DNA of 64,000 bases, taken from contig NZ_JAJVKV010000008.1 in NCBI RefSeq assembly GCF_024198175.1, positions 62,001 through 126,000 of the forward strand, read 5' to 3'. Position numbers and translations under genes: made by a program. Source of the stretch: Pyxidicoccus xibeiensis. Its GTDB lineage: Bacteria; Myxococcota; Myxococcia; Myxococcales; Myxococcaceae. Positions within the stretch are counted from its first letter, which is position 1. The number at the start of each line of letters is the position of its first letter. The notes under the pieces are model-generated. The model ran no database searches and had not been told where the DNA came from. It saw only the letters and a program-made list of their open reading frames with translations. Of this stretch, positions 17,698 through 25,246 are shown in pieces.

Positions 17698-19104
17698 TCA
17701 CTGCTCGCCCACGACCTGCACGCCCGTGGCTCCGGCCCGCTCCCTGCGCCGACGCCAGTAGAGGAACACGGGGACACCCGCCCCGAGCAGCAGGGTGCCC
17801 TTGAGCGCGTTGAGGGGATTGGAGGCCGTCGAGCCCAGCACGACGTAGAGGGCGGCGGCGATGAAGAGGAGCGGGGTGATGGGATAGCCGGGCACCCGGT
17901 AGGCCGCGCGGGGCACCAGTCCCTTGTTCTCACGGGCGCGGTACACGAAGAGCGTCGCGGCGGTGGCGCCGAAGACGAGCCAGTCGGCGAAGACGACGTA
18001 GTCGAGCAGCTCGCCGTACGTCCCCGTGAAGGTGAGGAGGATGGCCCACACGGCCTGGAAGAGGATGGCCGCCGTGGGCGTGCGGTAGCGGGGGTGCAGC
18101 CGGGCGAGCTGGGGAAAGAACAGCCCGTCCGCGGCCATGGCCTGGTAGACGCGGGGCGAGACGAGGATGACGAGGTTGAGGAAGCCGAAGGTGGAGATGG
18201 CCACGCCTGCGGTGATGAACGAGCGGCCCGCCGGCCCGAGCAGGTGGCCGAGTGCATCCGCCGCGGGCGCACTGCTCGCCGCGAGCCCCCCGGCGCCGAG
18301 CGTGCGCAGGTAGGTGAGGTTCGCGAGCAGGTACACCGTCACCACGCCGATGACGCCGAGGAGGAGGGCGCGAGGCAGGTTGCGCTCGGGGTTGACCATC
18401 TCCTCGGCCACGAAGTTCGTCTGCTGCCATCCGCCGTAGCTGAAGAGGACCGGGACGAGCGCCGCGCCAATGGCGAGCACGATGGAGTCGGGCGCTGCCG
18501 GGACGGCGTCTTCCACCACCGCGGGCGACGCCCCTGCGAGGAACAGTCCGGCGCCGATGAGCACCGCGAGGGCCACCAGCTTGAGCACGGTGAAGACGTT
18601 CTGCGTGAGGGCTCCGGGCCGCACGCCGAAGTAGTTCACCCCGGAGAGCAGGACGATGGCGCCCACGGCGAGCGGGAGCCGGTAGTCGGCCGACAGGCCC
18701 GTCAACGCGAGGGTGTAGTTGGCGAAGGTCACCGCCACGGCCGCGATGGCGCCGGTGGCAATCATCAGCATCATGCCCCAGGCGTTGAGGAACGCCGGCA
18801 GCGGGCCGAAGGCGTCGCGCAGGTAGACGTAGCTGCCGCCGGCCTTGGGAAAGCGCTGCCCCAGCTCGCCGTAGACGAAGGCGCCGATGAGCGCCACCAC
18901 GCCCCCGAGCAGCCACACGCCCAGCGTCAGCCCGGGCGTGTGCACCCGCTGCGCGACGATGGCGGGGTTGAGGAAGATGCCCGAGCCGATGATGCCGCCG
19001 ATGACGAGCATCACCCCCGAGAAGAGGCCGACGCGCCGCGAATAGCCTTCACGCGACGCGGGTGCCTGCGCTCCTGGGTCGTTTGCGGGAGGGGAAGGGG
19101 CCAT
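17698..19104 (-). CDS. APC superfamily amino acid permease
   Basis: 468 residues with 12 predicted hydrophobic segments. GGIIGSGIFLNP near residue 35 is the conserved TM1 motif of amino acid-polyamine-organocation transporters, where GSGIF binds the substrate backbone. KAGGSYVYLRDAFGPLPAFL (TM3 region) and GGWQQTNFVAEEM (TM6 region) match the LAT/YfnA-like branch. Start ATG 19104 follows a short cytosolic tail of about 25 residues. Function: proton-coupled or exchange uptake of amino acids across the inner membrane; the substrate is not determinable. It stands apart from the secreted-protein gene upstream, separated by a strong hairpin (19162-19190). Confidence 0.9.
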   Translation of the reverse strand: MAPSPPANDPGAQAPASREGYSRRVGLFSGVMLVIGGIIGSGIFLNPAIVAQRVHTPGLTLGVWLLGGVVALIGAFVYGELGQRFPKAGGSYVYLRDAFGPLPAFLNAWGMMLMIATGAIAAVAVTFANYTLALTGLSADYRLPLAVGAIVLLSGVNYFGVRPGALTQNVFTVLKLVALAVLIGAGLFLAGASPAVVEDAVPAAPDSIVLAIGAALVPVLFSYGGWQQTNFVAEEMVNPERNLPRALLLGVIGVVTVYLLANLTYLRTLGAGGLAASSAPAADALGHLLGPAGRSFITAGVAISTFGFLNLVILVSPRVYQAMAADGLFFPQLARLHPRYRTPTAAILFQAVWAILLTFTGTYGELLDYVVFADWLVFGATAATLFVYRARENKGLVPRAAYRVPGYPITPLLFIAAALYVVLGSTASNPLNALKGTLLLGAGVPVFLYWRRRRERAGATGVQVVGEQ

Positions 19105-19161
19105 GTGCCGTCGAGCATAGCCCGCGGAGAGAGGCCCGCGGCTCTTCGACTGAAATGGAGA

Positions 19162-19190
19162 GGGCCCACGTCCCCGAGGAACGTGGGCCC
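19162..19190 (-). terminator. Strong hairpin terminator
   Basis: GGGCCCACGT and ACGTGGGCCC form a perfect 10-bp stem around a 9-base loop, 41 bases beyond the stop of the gene at 19232-22168 and before the start of the transporter. No clear T-run. The position fits transcription termination between the two minus-strand genes. Confidence 0.6.
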
Positions 19191-19231
19191 CCGCGCTCGA
19201 CATGTCCGCCGTCAGGCCGGCCGCGTGTGGC

Positions 19232-22168
19232 TCACGGGGCGAAGCGGGACAGGATGATGTCCTTGCCGCCCAGGCTCGACTGGCCGGGCAGGGTGCCCAT
19301 GGTACCGCCCACGAGGTACACGCCGTTTCCAGCACGTGACGCCGCGCCCAGGACCACCTCGTCCGCGGCGGAGCCCAGGTGCCGTGTCCAGCCGCGGGTG
19401 CCATCGCTGCCGTAGCGGACGAGGAAGCCGTCGTAGCCGCCCGCATAGCCGGTGACGAGCGAGCCGGTGCTCGAGCCTGCCAGGTACACGGTGCCGTTGG
19501 CATCCGTGGCCACGCCGTAGCCGGACTCATCCGCGGCGGTGCCGACCTGGCGGGCCCACTCGCGGACGCCCGCGCTCGTCCAGCGCGACACGAATGCATC
19601 CGTGCCGCCCTGGTTGTCGGACCCCAGCGTGCCGGTCGTCGTCCCACCCACGATGATGGCGCCCGTGCTGTCCACCTCCACGTCCTGCGCGACGTCGCTC
19701 CCGGCGCTGCCCCACTGGCGCACCCACGTCAGCGTGCCCTGGGCGCTGTACTTCGCGACGAAGACGTCCTGTCCACCGCTGGAGGCATTGCCCTGCATCG
19801 CGCCGCTGGTGACGCCGGCCACGTACACGTTGCCACTGGAGTCCGCGGCCACGCCGTGGGCCAGGTCGTCCGCGGACGTCCCCAGCATGCGCACCCACAG
19901 CAGCGCGCCCGCGGCGCTGTACTTCGCGACGAAGGCATCCTTCAGCCCGGCGTTGGTGGCCTGGAGCGACCCGGCCGTGTAGCCCGCGACGAGGAAGTCC
20001 GTGCCGTCCGTGGCGGCCGCCCGCACCGAGTCCTCGGCGGCCGTGCCCAGCATGCGCACCCACTCGCGCGTCCCGAGGGTGTTGTACTTCGCGACGAAGC
20101 CGTCGAAGGTGCCGCCCACGTACGCCTCACCTCCCAGGCCGCTGCTGGCGTGGCCACCGATGACGACCGCCGAGGCCGTCGCCGCCACACCGTAGGCGTG
20201 GTCGTCGCCCGCGGCGCCCAGCTGCCGGCCCCAGTCCCGCGTCCCCGACGCGGTGTAGTGCCGCACCACCGCATCCCGGCCGCCCTGGTTGTCGAAGTCG
20301 AGCGCGCCCGTCGAGTACCCCGTCACGTAGACGCCGCCGTTCGGGTCCGCCGTCACCGCGTAGCCGTACTCGTCCGCGGGCGTGCCCAGCTGCTGCTGCC
20401 AGAGCAGCTCACCGCTCGCCGGAGGCGGGGTGCCACCGTCCGTCCCACCTCCCGAGGCGCAGCGCTCCATGGCGCCCTTGTCCGGCATGCCGCCGCAGAA
20501 CGTGGCGCCCGTGTTGTTCATCGCGGTGTCCACCGCTGGGGAGGCCTCCTGCAGCGTCAGGTCACCGGCCGCCTCCTGCGTGAAGGCCGCGGCCGCCACC
20601 GAGCTGGAGGGGTCGCGCATCGTCAGGCCGCCGATGGCGCAGGAGCTGCTGCGCCAGCCGGTCAGGTCCTTCGTGCCCTGGCTGAAGCTGCAGGTGAAGT
20701 GCGAAGCGGAGCCGTCCGCGTGGGAGAAGAGGTTGCCGTCCGACTCGAAGTCCACGAGGTAGGCGCCATCCGTCACCAGCCAACGCGAGCCGGGCGCCGA
20801 CAGCGAGACGATGTTGTTCCAGAAGTCCACGTTGCGCACCGTCCACCCGGCGGCCGAGACGAGCATCGCCGTGCGGCCCGCCTGGGAGATGGTGTTGTGG
20901 AAGAAGTCGCCGCCAGTGAGCTTCTGCACGTAGAGCGCCGTGCCCGAGGTGCTGTTGGTGCCGCAGCCCTTCTCGCCCGTGTAGAAGTGGTGGAAGCGGG
21001 TGCGGGCGATGACGACGTTGGCCAGCGGGTCGCTGGCGCTGTTGCCCAGGCCCAGGCCCATGCAGGAGTCGGAGATCTCCGAGTCCTCCACGCGGATGCC
21101 CTGGGCATCGAAGTGGAAGATGGCGGCCCCGCCTCCGTTGAGCGTGCCGTCCGCGCGCCGGGCGGCGCGGAAGCCGTGGTAGCGCTCGCGGCGCAGGGTG
21201 ATGAAGTCACAGTCCTTGATGTCCGTGGCCTCCTCCACGACGCCCTGGTGCGCGGGGCTAGTGAAGATGTCGTTGTCCTCCATGGTGATGTCCGCGGGCC
21301 GCGTGCCGGCGGTGTAGCCGTACAGCGGGCCGGCGCACTGGAGGCCGTCACCCGTGTTGTCGTGGATGACGTTGCCCTTCACCAGCACGGAGTGCGAGTC
21401 GGACAGGACGACGATGGCGTGGCCGTCGTCACGCTCGCGGCAGTAGCGGCGCAGGGTGTTGGACGTGTCGTACTCGGGCTTGCAGAAGCTGCCGGCGGAG
21501 CAGTCCGTGTGCGTGGTGCAGGCGACACCCCGGGCGCTGCCCGCGGTGTGCTCGAAGGTGTTGCGAATCTCGTTGCCCTGGATGAGGACGTGCTGGGCCT
21601 TCACGTTGAGCGCGTCCAGCGACGCGTCGCGCACCAGGCTGTTGCGCAGCGTCAGGTGGTCCGAGCGGAAGAGCACTGCGTGCGAGCGCACATAGCGGCC
21701 ATCCAGCTCCAGCCCATCCAGGATCCAGTACCGCCGGTTGAGGTGGAAGATGGGGGACGAGCCATTGCTCTTCAGCACCGGCTGGGACTCGCCGGGCGCG
21801 CCCCGAAGGGTGATGGGCGCGGTCGCCGTGCCGTCGAGGGCCGAGCTGGACGCCAGGTCCACCTGCGTGGCGTCATAGGTGCCCGCGTGGATGTACACGG
21901 TGGAACCGGGGGCCAGCCCGCGAACCGAGCGTGCCACCGTGTGCCAGGGCCGCGCCGCGCTGCCGTCACCGGTGGAGTCACTGCCGCCGGTGCTGACGTG
22001 GAACACCTTGTCCGCCGGCGAGACGTAGCTGGCATAGGCGTTCTGGGACTGCACCGTGGCCGCGCTGCGACGGTCTCCGGCGACGATGTCCTTGCTGATT
22101 GCCGCCTGTGCCCCCGAAGCCATGCAGAGCACCGCGAGCGCGAGACTCCGCGCCACATTCCCACGCAT
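19232..22168 (-). CDS. Secreted beta-helix plus SBBP-repeat protein
   Basis: 978 residues. The signal peptide SLALAVLCMASGAQA is followed by an N-terminal right-handed beta-helix of the pectate-lyase/DUF1565 type (about 55-560): FHVSTGGSDSTGDGS, then repeated NxI/L steps such as LTLRNSLVRDAS and VLIQGNEIRNT. A short Gly/Thr/Pro linker (GGGTDGGTPPP) leads to a C-terminal propeller of about eight SBBP repeats (625-978) with units like QLGTPADEYGYAVTADPNG. SBBP propellers are abundant in myxobacteria. Likely surface or extracellular. Substrate (polysaccharide) is suspected from the helix, but no catalytic residues can be assigned. Confidence 0.85.
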   Translation of the reverse strand: MRGNVARSLALAVLCMASGAQAAISKDIVAGDRRSAATVQSQNAYASYVSPADKVFHVSTGGSDSTGDGSAARPWHTVARSVRGLAPGSTVYIHAGTYDATQVDLASSSALDGTATAPITLRGAPGESQPVLKSNGSSPIFHLNRRYWILDGLELDGRYVRSHAVLFRSDHLTLRNSLVRDASLDALNVKAQHVLIQGNEIRNTFEHTAGSARGVACTTHTDCSAGSFCKPEYDTSNTLRRYCRERDDGHAIVVLSDSHSVLVKGNVIHDNTGDGLQCAGPLYGYTAGTRPADITMEDNDIFTSPAHQGVVEEATDIKDCDFITLRRERYHGFRAARRADGTLNGGGAAIFHFDAQGIRVEDSEISDSCMGLGLGNSASDPLANVVIARTRFHHFYTGEKGCGTNSTSGTALYVQKLTGGDFFHNTISQAGRTAMLVSAAGWTVRNVDFWNNIVSLSAPGSRWLVTDGAYLVDFESDGNLFSHADGSASHFTCSFSQGTKDLTGWRSSSCAIGGLTMRDPSSSVAAAAFTQEAAGDLTLQEASPAVDTAMNNTGATFCGGMPDKGAMERCASGGGTDGGTPPPASGELLWQQQLGTPADEYGYAVTADPNGGVYVTGYSTGALDFDNQGGRDAVVRHYTASGTRDWGRQLGAAGDDHAYGVAATASAVVIGGHASSGLGGEAYVGGTFDGFVAKYNTLGTREWVRMLGTAAEDSVRAAATDGTDFLVAGYTAGSLQATNAGLKDAFVAKYSAAGALLWVRMLGTSADDLAHGVAADSSGNVYVAGVTSGAMQGNASSGGQDVFVAKYSAQGTLTWVRQWGSAGSDVAQDVEVDSTGAIIVGGTTTGTLGSDNQGGTDAFVSRWTSAGVREWARQVGTAADESGYGVATDANGTVYLAGSSTGSLVTGYAGGYDGFLVRYGSDGTRGWTRHLGSAADEVVLGAASRAGNGVYLVGGTMGTLPGQSSLGGKDIILSRFAP

Positions 22169-22300
22169 TCGAAACTCCCGTCTGTTTTGTTAACTGGAGG
22201 ATGAAGCGGGGCCAGGGTGTCACTGACCCACTCCGAAATTCCAGGGACAGAGCAGACAGGCAGGGAAGCGTTCGGTGGACAGTCAGGACAGCGAGAAAGC

Positions 22301-23047
22301 TCAGTACGGGTCGTCGTCGCGGATGTTCCACTGGCTGTCGTGGGTCTCCGGCTTGCCCGTGGGACGAAGGTGCGAGAACGACAGGGTGACCTCCACCACG
22401 AACTCCCGAGGCTGTGGGGGCTTGCCCAGGTAGATGTAGCTCGTGTTGTTGCTGATGCAGGGGTTCAGCATCGCCACCGGCGCGGGCTCCACCCGACCCT
22501 TCATGCCCTGGCCGTCAGCGCCAAACTTCGCGCGCAGCTTGTAGCGACGCGGAATGTCCTGGTTGCGTAGGATGGCCTCGCGGCCACAGAAGTCGTACTT
22601 CCTCAGACGCTTCGCCAGCTGCTGGGCGCCCCATTCCTCGTTCGTCTGGGGCTTGCGCGGGACGGGCTTTGCCACCGGGGGCGGTGGGACGGGCGTCTGC
22701 ACCACCGGCGGAGGCACGGGGCGCTCCGGTTCCGGGGGCGCGGGAGGACGTGTCGCCTGGGGCACGGGCCGCGGGGCGGGAGCGGGCCTGGCCGGCGCAG
22801 GGGCGTCGCTCACCAGCATGAACGCCACGATGCCCGCGAGGCCCATCGTGATGACGGCCCCGAGGACGATGAACGCGAGCGTGCCGCTCTGCTGGGCCGG
22901 GGTGGGATGGGGACGGCCCGTGGGCGCGGAGCGCTGCGGCAGCCAGGGAATCGGCCGCGCAGCGCCGCAATGTCCACACACCGGCTCCTCGCTGAGGTCC
23001 TTCAGGAAGGGAGCGCCACAGTTGTTGCATCGAGTCCGAGTTGCCAC
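22301..23047 (-). CDS. Zinc-ribbon, single-TM, proline-rich protein
   Basis: 248 residues. An N-terminal zinc ribbon (Cys7, Cys10, Cys24, Cys27) is followed by one membrane helix (about 55-79), a Pro-rich stretch (80-130) and a C-terminal domain of about 110 residues with KYDFCGREAIL, FGADGQGMKG and LSFSHLRP. The order cytosolic zinc finger, TM, Pro-rich spacer and periplasmic domain is common in myxobacterial envelope proteins such as those tied to TonB-like or gliding systems. The C-terminal domain is not recognised. It sits between unrelated secreted-protein genes. Confidence 0.8.
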   Translation of the reverse strand: MATRTRCNNCGAPFLKDLSEEPVCGHCGAARPIPWLPQRSAPTGRPHPTPAQQSGTLAFIVLGAVITMGLAGIVAFMLVSDAPAPARPAPAPRPVPQATRPPAPPEPERPVPPPVVQTPVPPPPVAKPVPRKPQTNEEWGAQQLAKRLRKYDFCGREAILRNQDIPRRYKLRAKFGADGQGMKGRVEPAPVAMLNPCISNNTSYIYLGKPPQPREFVVEVTLSFSHLRPTGKPETHDSQWNIRDDDPY

Positions 23048-23100
23048 GCGCTCACTCTACGGGTTGGGCTGACGTCAGCGGTGAAGTTGCGAGCCTCGCC

Positions 23101-24318
23101 TCAGCGAATCCAGTTGTCGGGGATGACCGCCGGCTCCAGGTCCCGCAGGCCCTTGCGGAGCAGGTCGAGCGCCTTGCTCGTCTCGGGCGGGACGGCCGTC
23201 TTGCCGGAGGCCGCCTTCTCCAGGGCCGCGAGCTGCGCCATCGCGTCCTTGCGGCTGAGCTTCGACACGTCGGGCGCCTTGAGGCCCACGGCCTCGAAGC
23301 CCGCCTTGAGGTCCGCGCCGTGGGTGCTCTGGAAGGTGCCCTTCACGCCCTCGTACTTGATGAGGCGGATGGTCTGGGCAATCTGGCCCTCGAGCTTCGC
23401 CTTCTCGTCCGCGGGGACGTCCGAGCGGCCCGCGAGGTCCTGCAGGTCGCGGTAGTGGTTGCGCAGCGGGTTGGGCTCGGAGGTGGGCGGAGGCGTCTCG
23501 CCAGAGAAGTACTTCGCGTACTGCGACTGGAAGTCGGTGATGCGCTGGCGGACGACCTCGGACTTCTCCGGCGCGCCCGGCGTGAGGTAGCCGTGCTTCA
23601 CGCTCCAGGTGGCGACATTCTTCGCCTTGGTCAGCCCGTCGAACTGCTTGGGCTTGAGCGCGTCCACGTCCCCGCGCGTCGCCTTCTCCCAGCGCTGCAG
23701 GTGCGACGTGGAGCCGCCGTCGGCGCCGCTCGGTGACTTGTCGTGGTAGGCGAGCACCGTCTTGGCGTTGGGGAAGCCCTCCTTCCACTTCATGATGGAG
23801 TCCTCGCCGCCGCAGTAGCAGGCGGAGATGGCCACGTCCTGCACCTGGGCCGCCGCCTTCGGCATCGCCTTGGCGAGGTCCGTGAGCACGTTGCGCCGCA
23901 GCGAGCCGTTGGTGAAGCCATCCTCGCCGCCCCAGATGGAGCCGCCCGCGCTGTGTCCGGAGAGCACCAGCCGGCCGGGCACCTTGCCGCCCTTCTCGCC
24001 CTCGGCCCAGACCTGGGCAATCTGCGCCATCTCGTCGCGTGCGTCGGGGCCGGCGTCGTCGAGAATCTTCTCGAGCTTCGCCGACTGCGCCGCCGGCAGG
24101 CCCAGCGTGGCCACGAAGTCCTTGCGGCCCGCCGCGGAGGTCAGGTCGAAGGTCTTCTTCGCCTTGCCGGCGCCGACGGTGATGGTGTCGTCCTTCTTCC
24201 CGTCCTGGATGAGCGTCACCTGCGTGCCCTGGGTGTTCAGGGGCTTCGCCTCGCTGGCGGCGTACTTGTTCATCCCGACGAAGAGGACATCGTTCTGGCG
24301 GTCACGGACCTTGGTCAT
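23101..24318 (-). CDS. Caspase-like fold protein of unknown function
   Basis: 405 residues from ATG 24318 (AAGGAG upstream); no signal peptide. Residues 116-170 hold RLVLSGHSAGGS with His122, then about 45 residues later VAISACYCGGED with Cys167 and Cys169. A His followed about 45 residues later by a small-residue-Cys-Gly strand end is the layout of clan CD peptidases (caspase, gingipain, CHAT). GHSAG could instead be read as an alpha/beta-hydrolase Ser elbow, but no Asp/His partners are obvious. The C-terminal third is helical and charged. Its start overlaps the stop of the lipoprotein gene at 24315-25007 (ATGA), so the two are translationally coupled. Confidence 0.75.
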   Translation of the reverse strand: MTKVRDRQNDVLFVGMNKYAASEAKPLNTQGTQVTLIQDGKKDDTITVGAGKAKKTFDLTSAAGRKDFVATLGLPAAQSAKLEKILDDAGPDARDEMAQIAQVWAEGEKGGKVPGRLVLSGHSAGGSIWGGEDGFTNGSLRRNVLTDLAKAMPKAAAQVQDVAISACYCGGEDSIMKWKEGFPNAKTVLAYHDKSPSGADGGSTSHLQRWEKATRGDVDALKPKQFDGLTKAKNVATWSVKHGYLTPGAPEKSEVVRQRITDFQSQYAKYFSGETPPPTSEPNPLRNHYRDLQDLAGRSDVPADEKAKLEGQIAQTIRLIKYEGVKGTFQSTHGADLKAGFEAVGLKAPDVSKLSRKDAMAQLAALEKAASGKTAVPPETSKALDLLRKGLRDLEPAVIPDNWIR

Positions 24319-25007
24319 TTGCGGCTCCTTGAGGTTTCTTTCGAGATTTCGAGCTCCACGGCGTTGGACTCGGGCGCGGCCGTCCACACGTCGTCACGGC
24401 GGAGGACTTCCTGGCAGCGCTCCTCCAGCCGCTGCATGCCCAGGCCATCCGTCACGGCGGGAGCGGCGAGGCGCCAGCTCACGCGGTAGCGCCCCGGTGG
24501 CGGCAGCCGGAAGGGGCCGCCGCCACAGTCCCACGTGTCGAGGAGGACCTCCGTGGACGTGCCGGGAGTGAGGCGCAGGCGGCGGGACTCCGGATACGGG
24601 TCGAGCCCCAGCACGAAGGCGCAGTCACACGGGTGCAGGACGGTGTGCGTGGCGCCCGTCGTCGTGTCGACGAAGCGCAGCCCGTGGACGTCCGGGTGGA
24701 CGACGTCCACCGGGGTGGTGCCCGGGTGCGTCAGCGTGACGACGAGGCCGCCGGTGAGTCCCGAGGCCGACAGGCGCAGGGGCTTGCGGACCGCGAGCCG
24801 GACCTCGACCGCTGGCGCGGCCACCGAGGCGTCCAGGACGGGCTCGGGCCGCGAGACGACGGCGGCATCCGGGGCGGCAGGCGAGGGCGGGCCCGAGGGA
24901 CGGGCGCAGGCGCCCAGCGAGGCCAGGAGCACGGCTCCCACGAAGCGGGCAGACCCTTGCGGACCTGTCCTTGGCGACGTGGCTTCCTGGGTGTTCGGGG
25001 AGTGCAT
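24315..25007 (-). CDS. Probable lipoprotein coupled to the caspase-like protein
   Basis: 230 residues. A basic-polar leader then VGAVLLASLGAC gives a lipobox (LGAC) for lipid attachment, followed by a Pro/Ala-rich spacer. The folded part (about 68-225) is beta-rich with LHPCDCAF and DTWDCGGG, whose Cys residues may pair. The pattern (LTHPGTTPVDVVHPDVHG) looks like an Ig-like domain. It overlaps the downstream gene by 4 bases, so stoichiometric production with the caspase-like protein is expected. Function unknown. Confidence 0.75.
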   Translation of the reverse strand: MHSPNTQEATSPRTGPQGSARFVGAVLLASLGACARPSGPPSPAAPDAAVVSRPEPVLDASVAAPAVEVRLAVRKPLRLSASGLTGGLVVTLTHPGTTPVDVVHPDVHGLRFVDTTTGATHTVLHPCDCAFVLGLDPYPESRRLRLTPGTSTEVLLDTWDCGGGPFRLPPPGRYRVSWRLAAPAVTDGLGMQRLEERCQEVLRRDDVWTAAPESNAVELEISKETSRSRK

Positions 25008-25246
25008 GCCGGGCCATGATGTCCAACCAGACCCGGGCAGGTTTCTATTTAGGCGCCAATGGGTTCACTCAAGGTGAACGGTGCGGGTGAATGCCTTCAG
25101 GGCGTTGCCCGTGGTGTCCCAGGACCCGTGAACGGCGCGGTGGTCGAGAGGGGCGTCTGGAACTGGCCGTCAAGGTCGCCCGGTCGCGGACGTGGGCGGG
25201 CTCCCGATACGATCATCTCCCAGCTCCCTCGCCGAGAAGAAGGTCC

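Noticed and set aside
19379..22204. Long plus-strand open frame opposite the beta-helix/SBBP gene (941 codons).
   Set aside because: It is the antisense shadow of a gene with a signal peptide and recognisable repeats; its translation is Arg/Ala/Val-rich with no domain.
23955..23990. GHSAG as an alpha/beta-hydrolase nucleophile elbow in the caspase-like protein.
   Set aside because: No matching acid and His follow in hydrolase spacing, while a His-Cys pair in clan CD spacing is present; kept only as an alternative.
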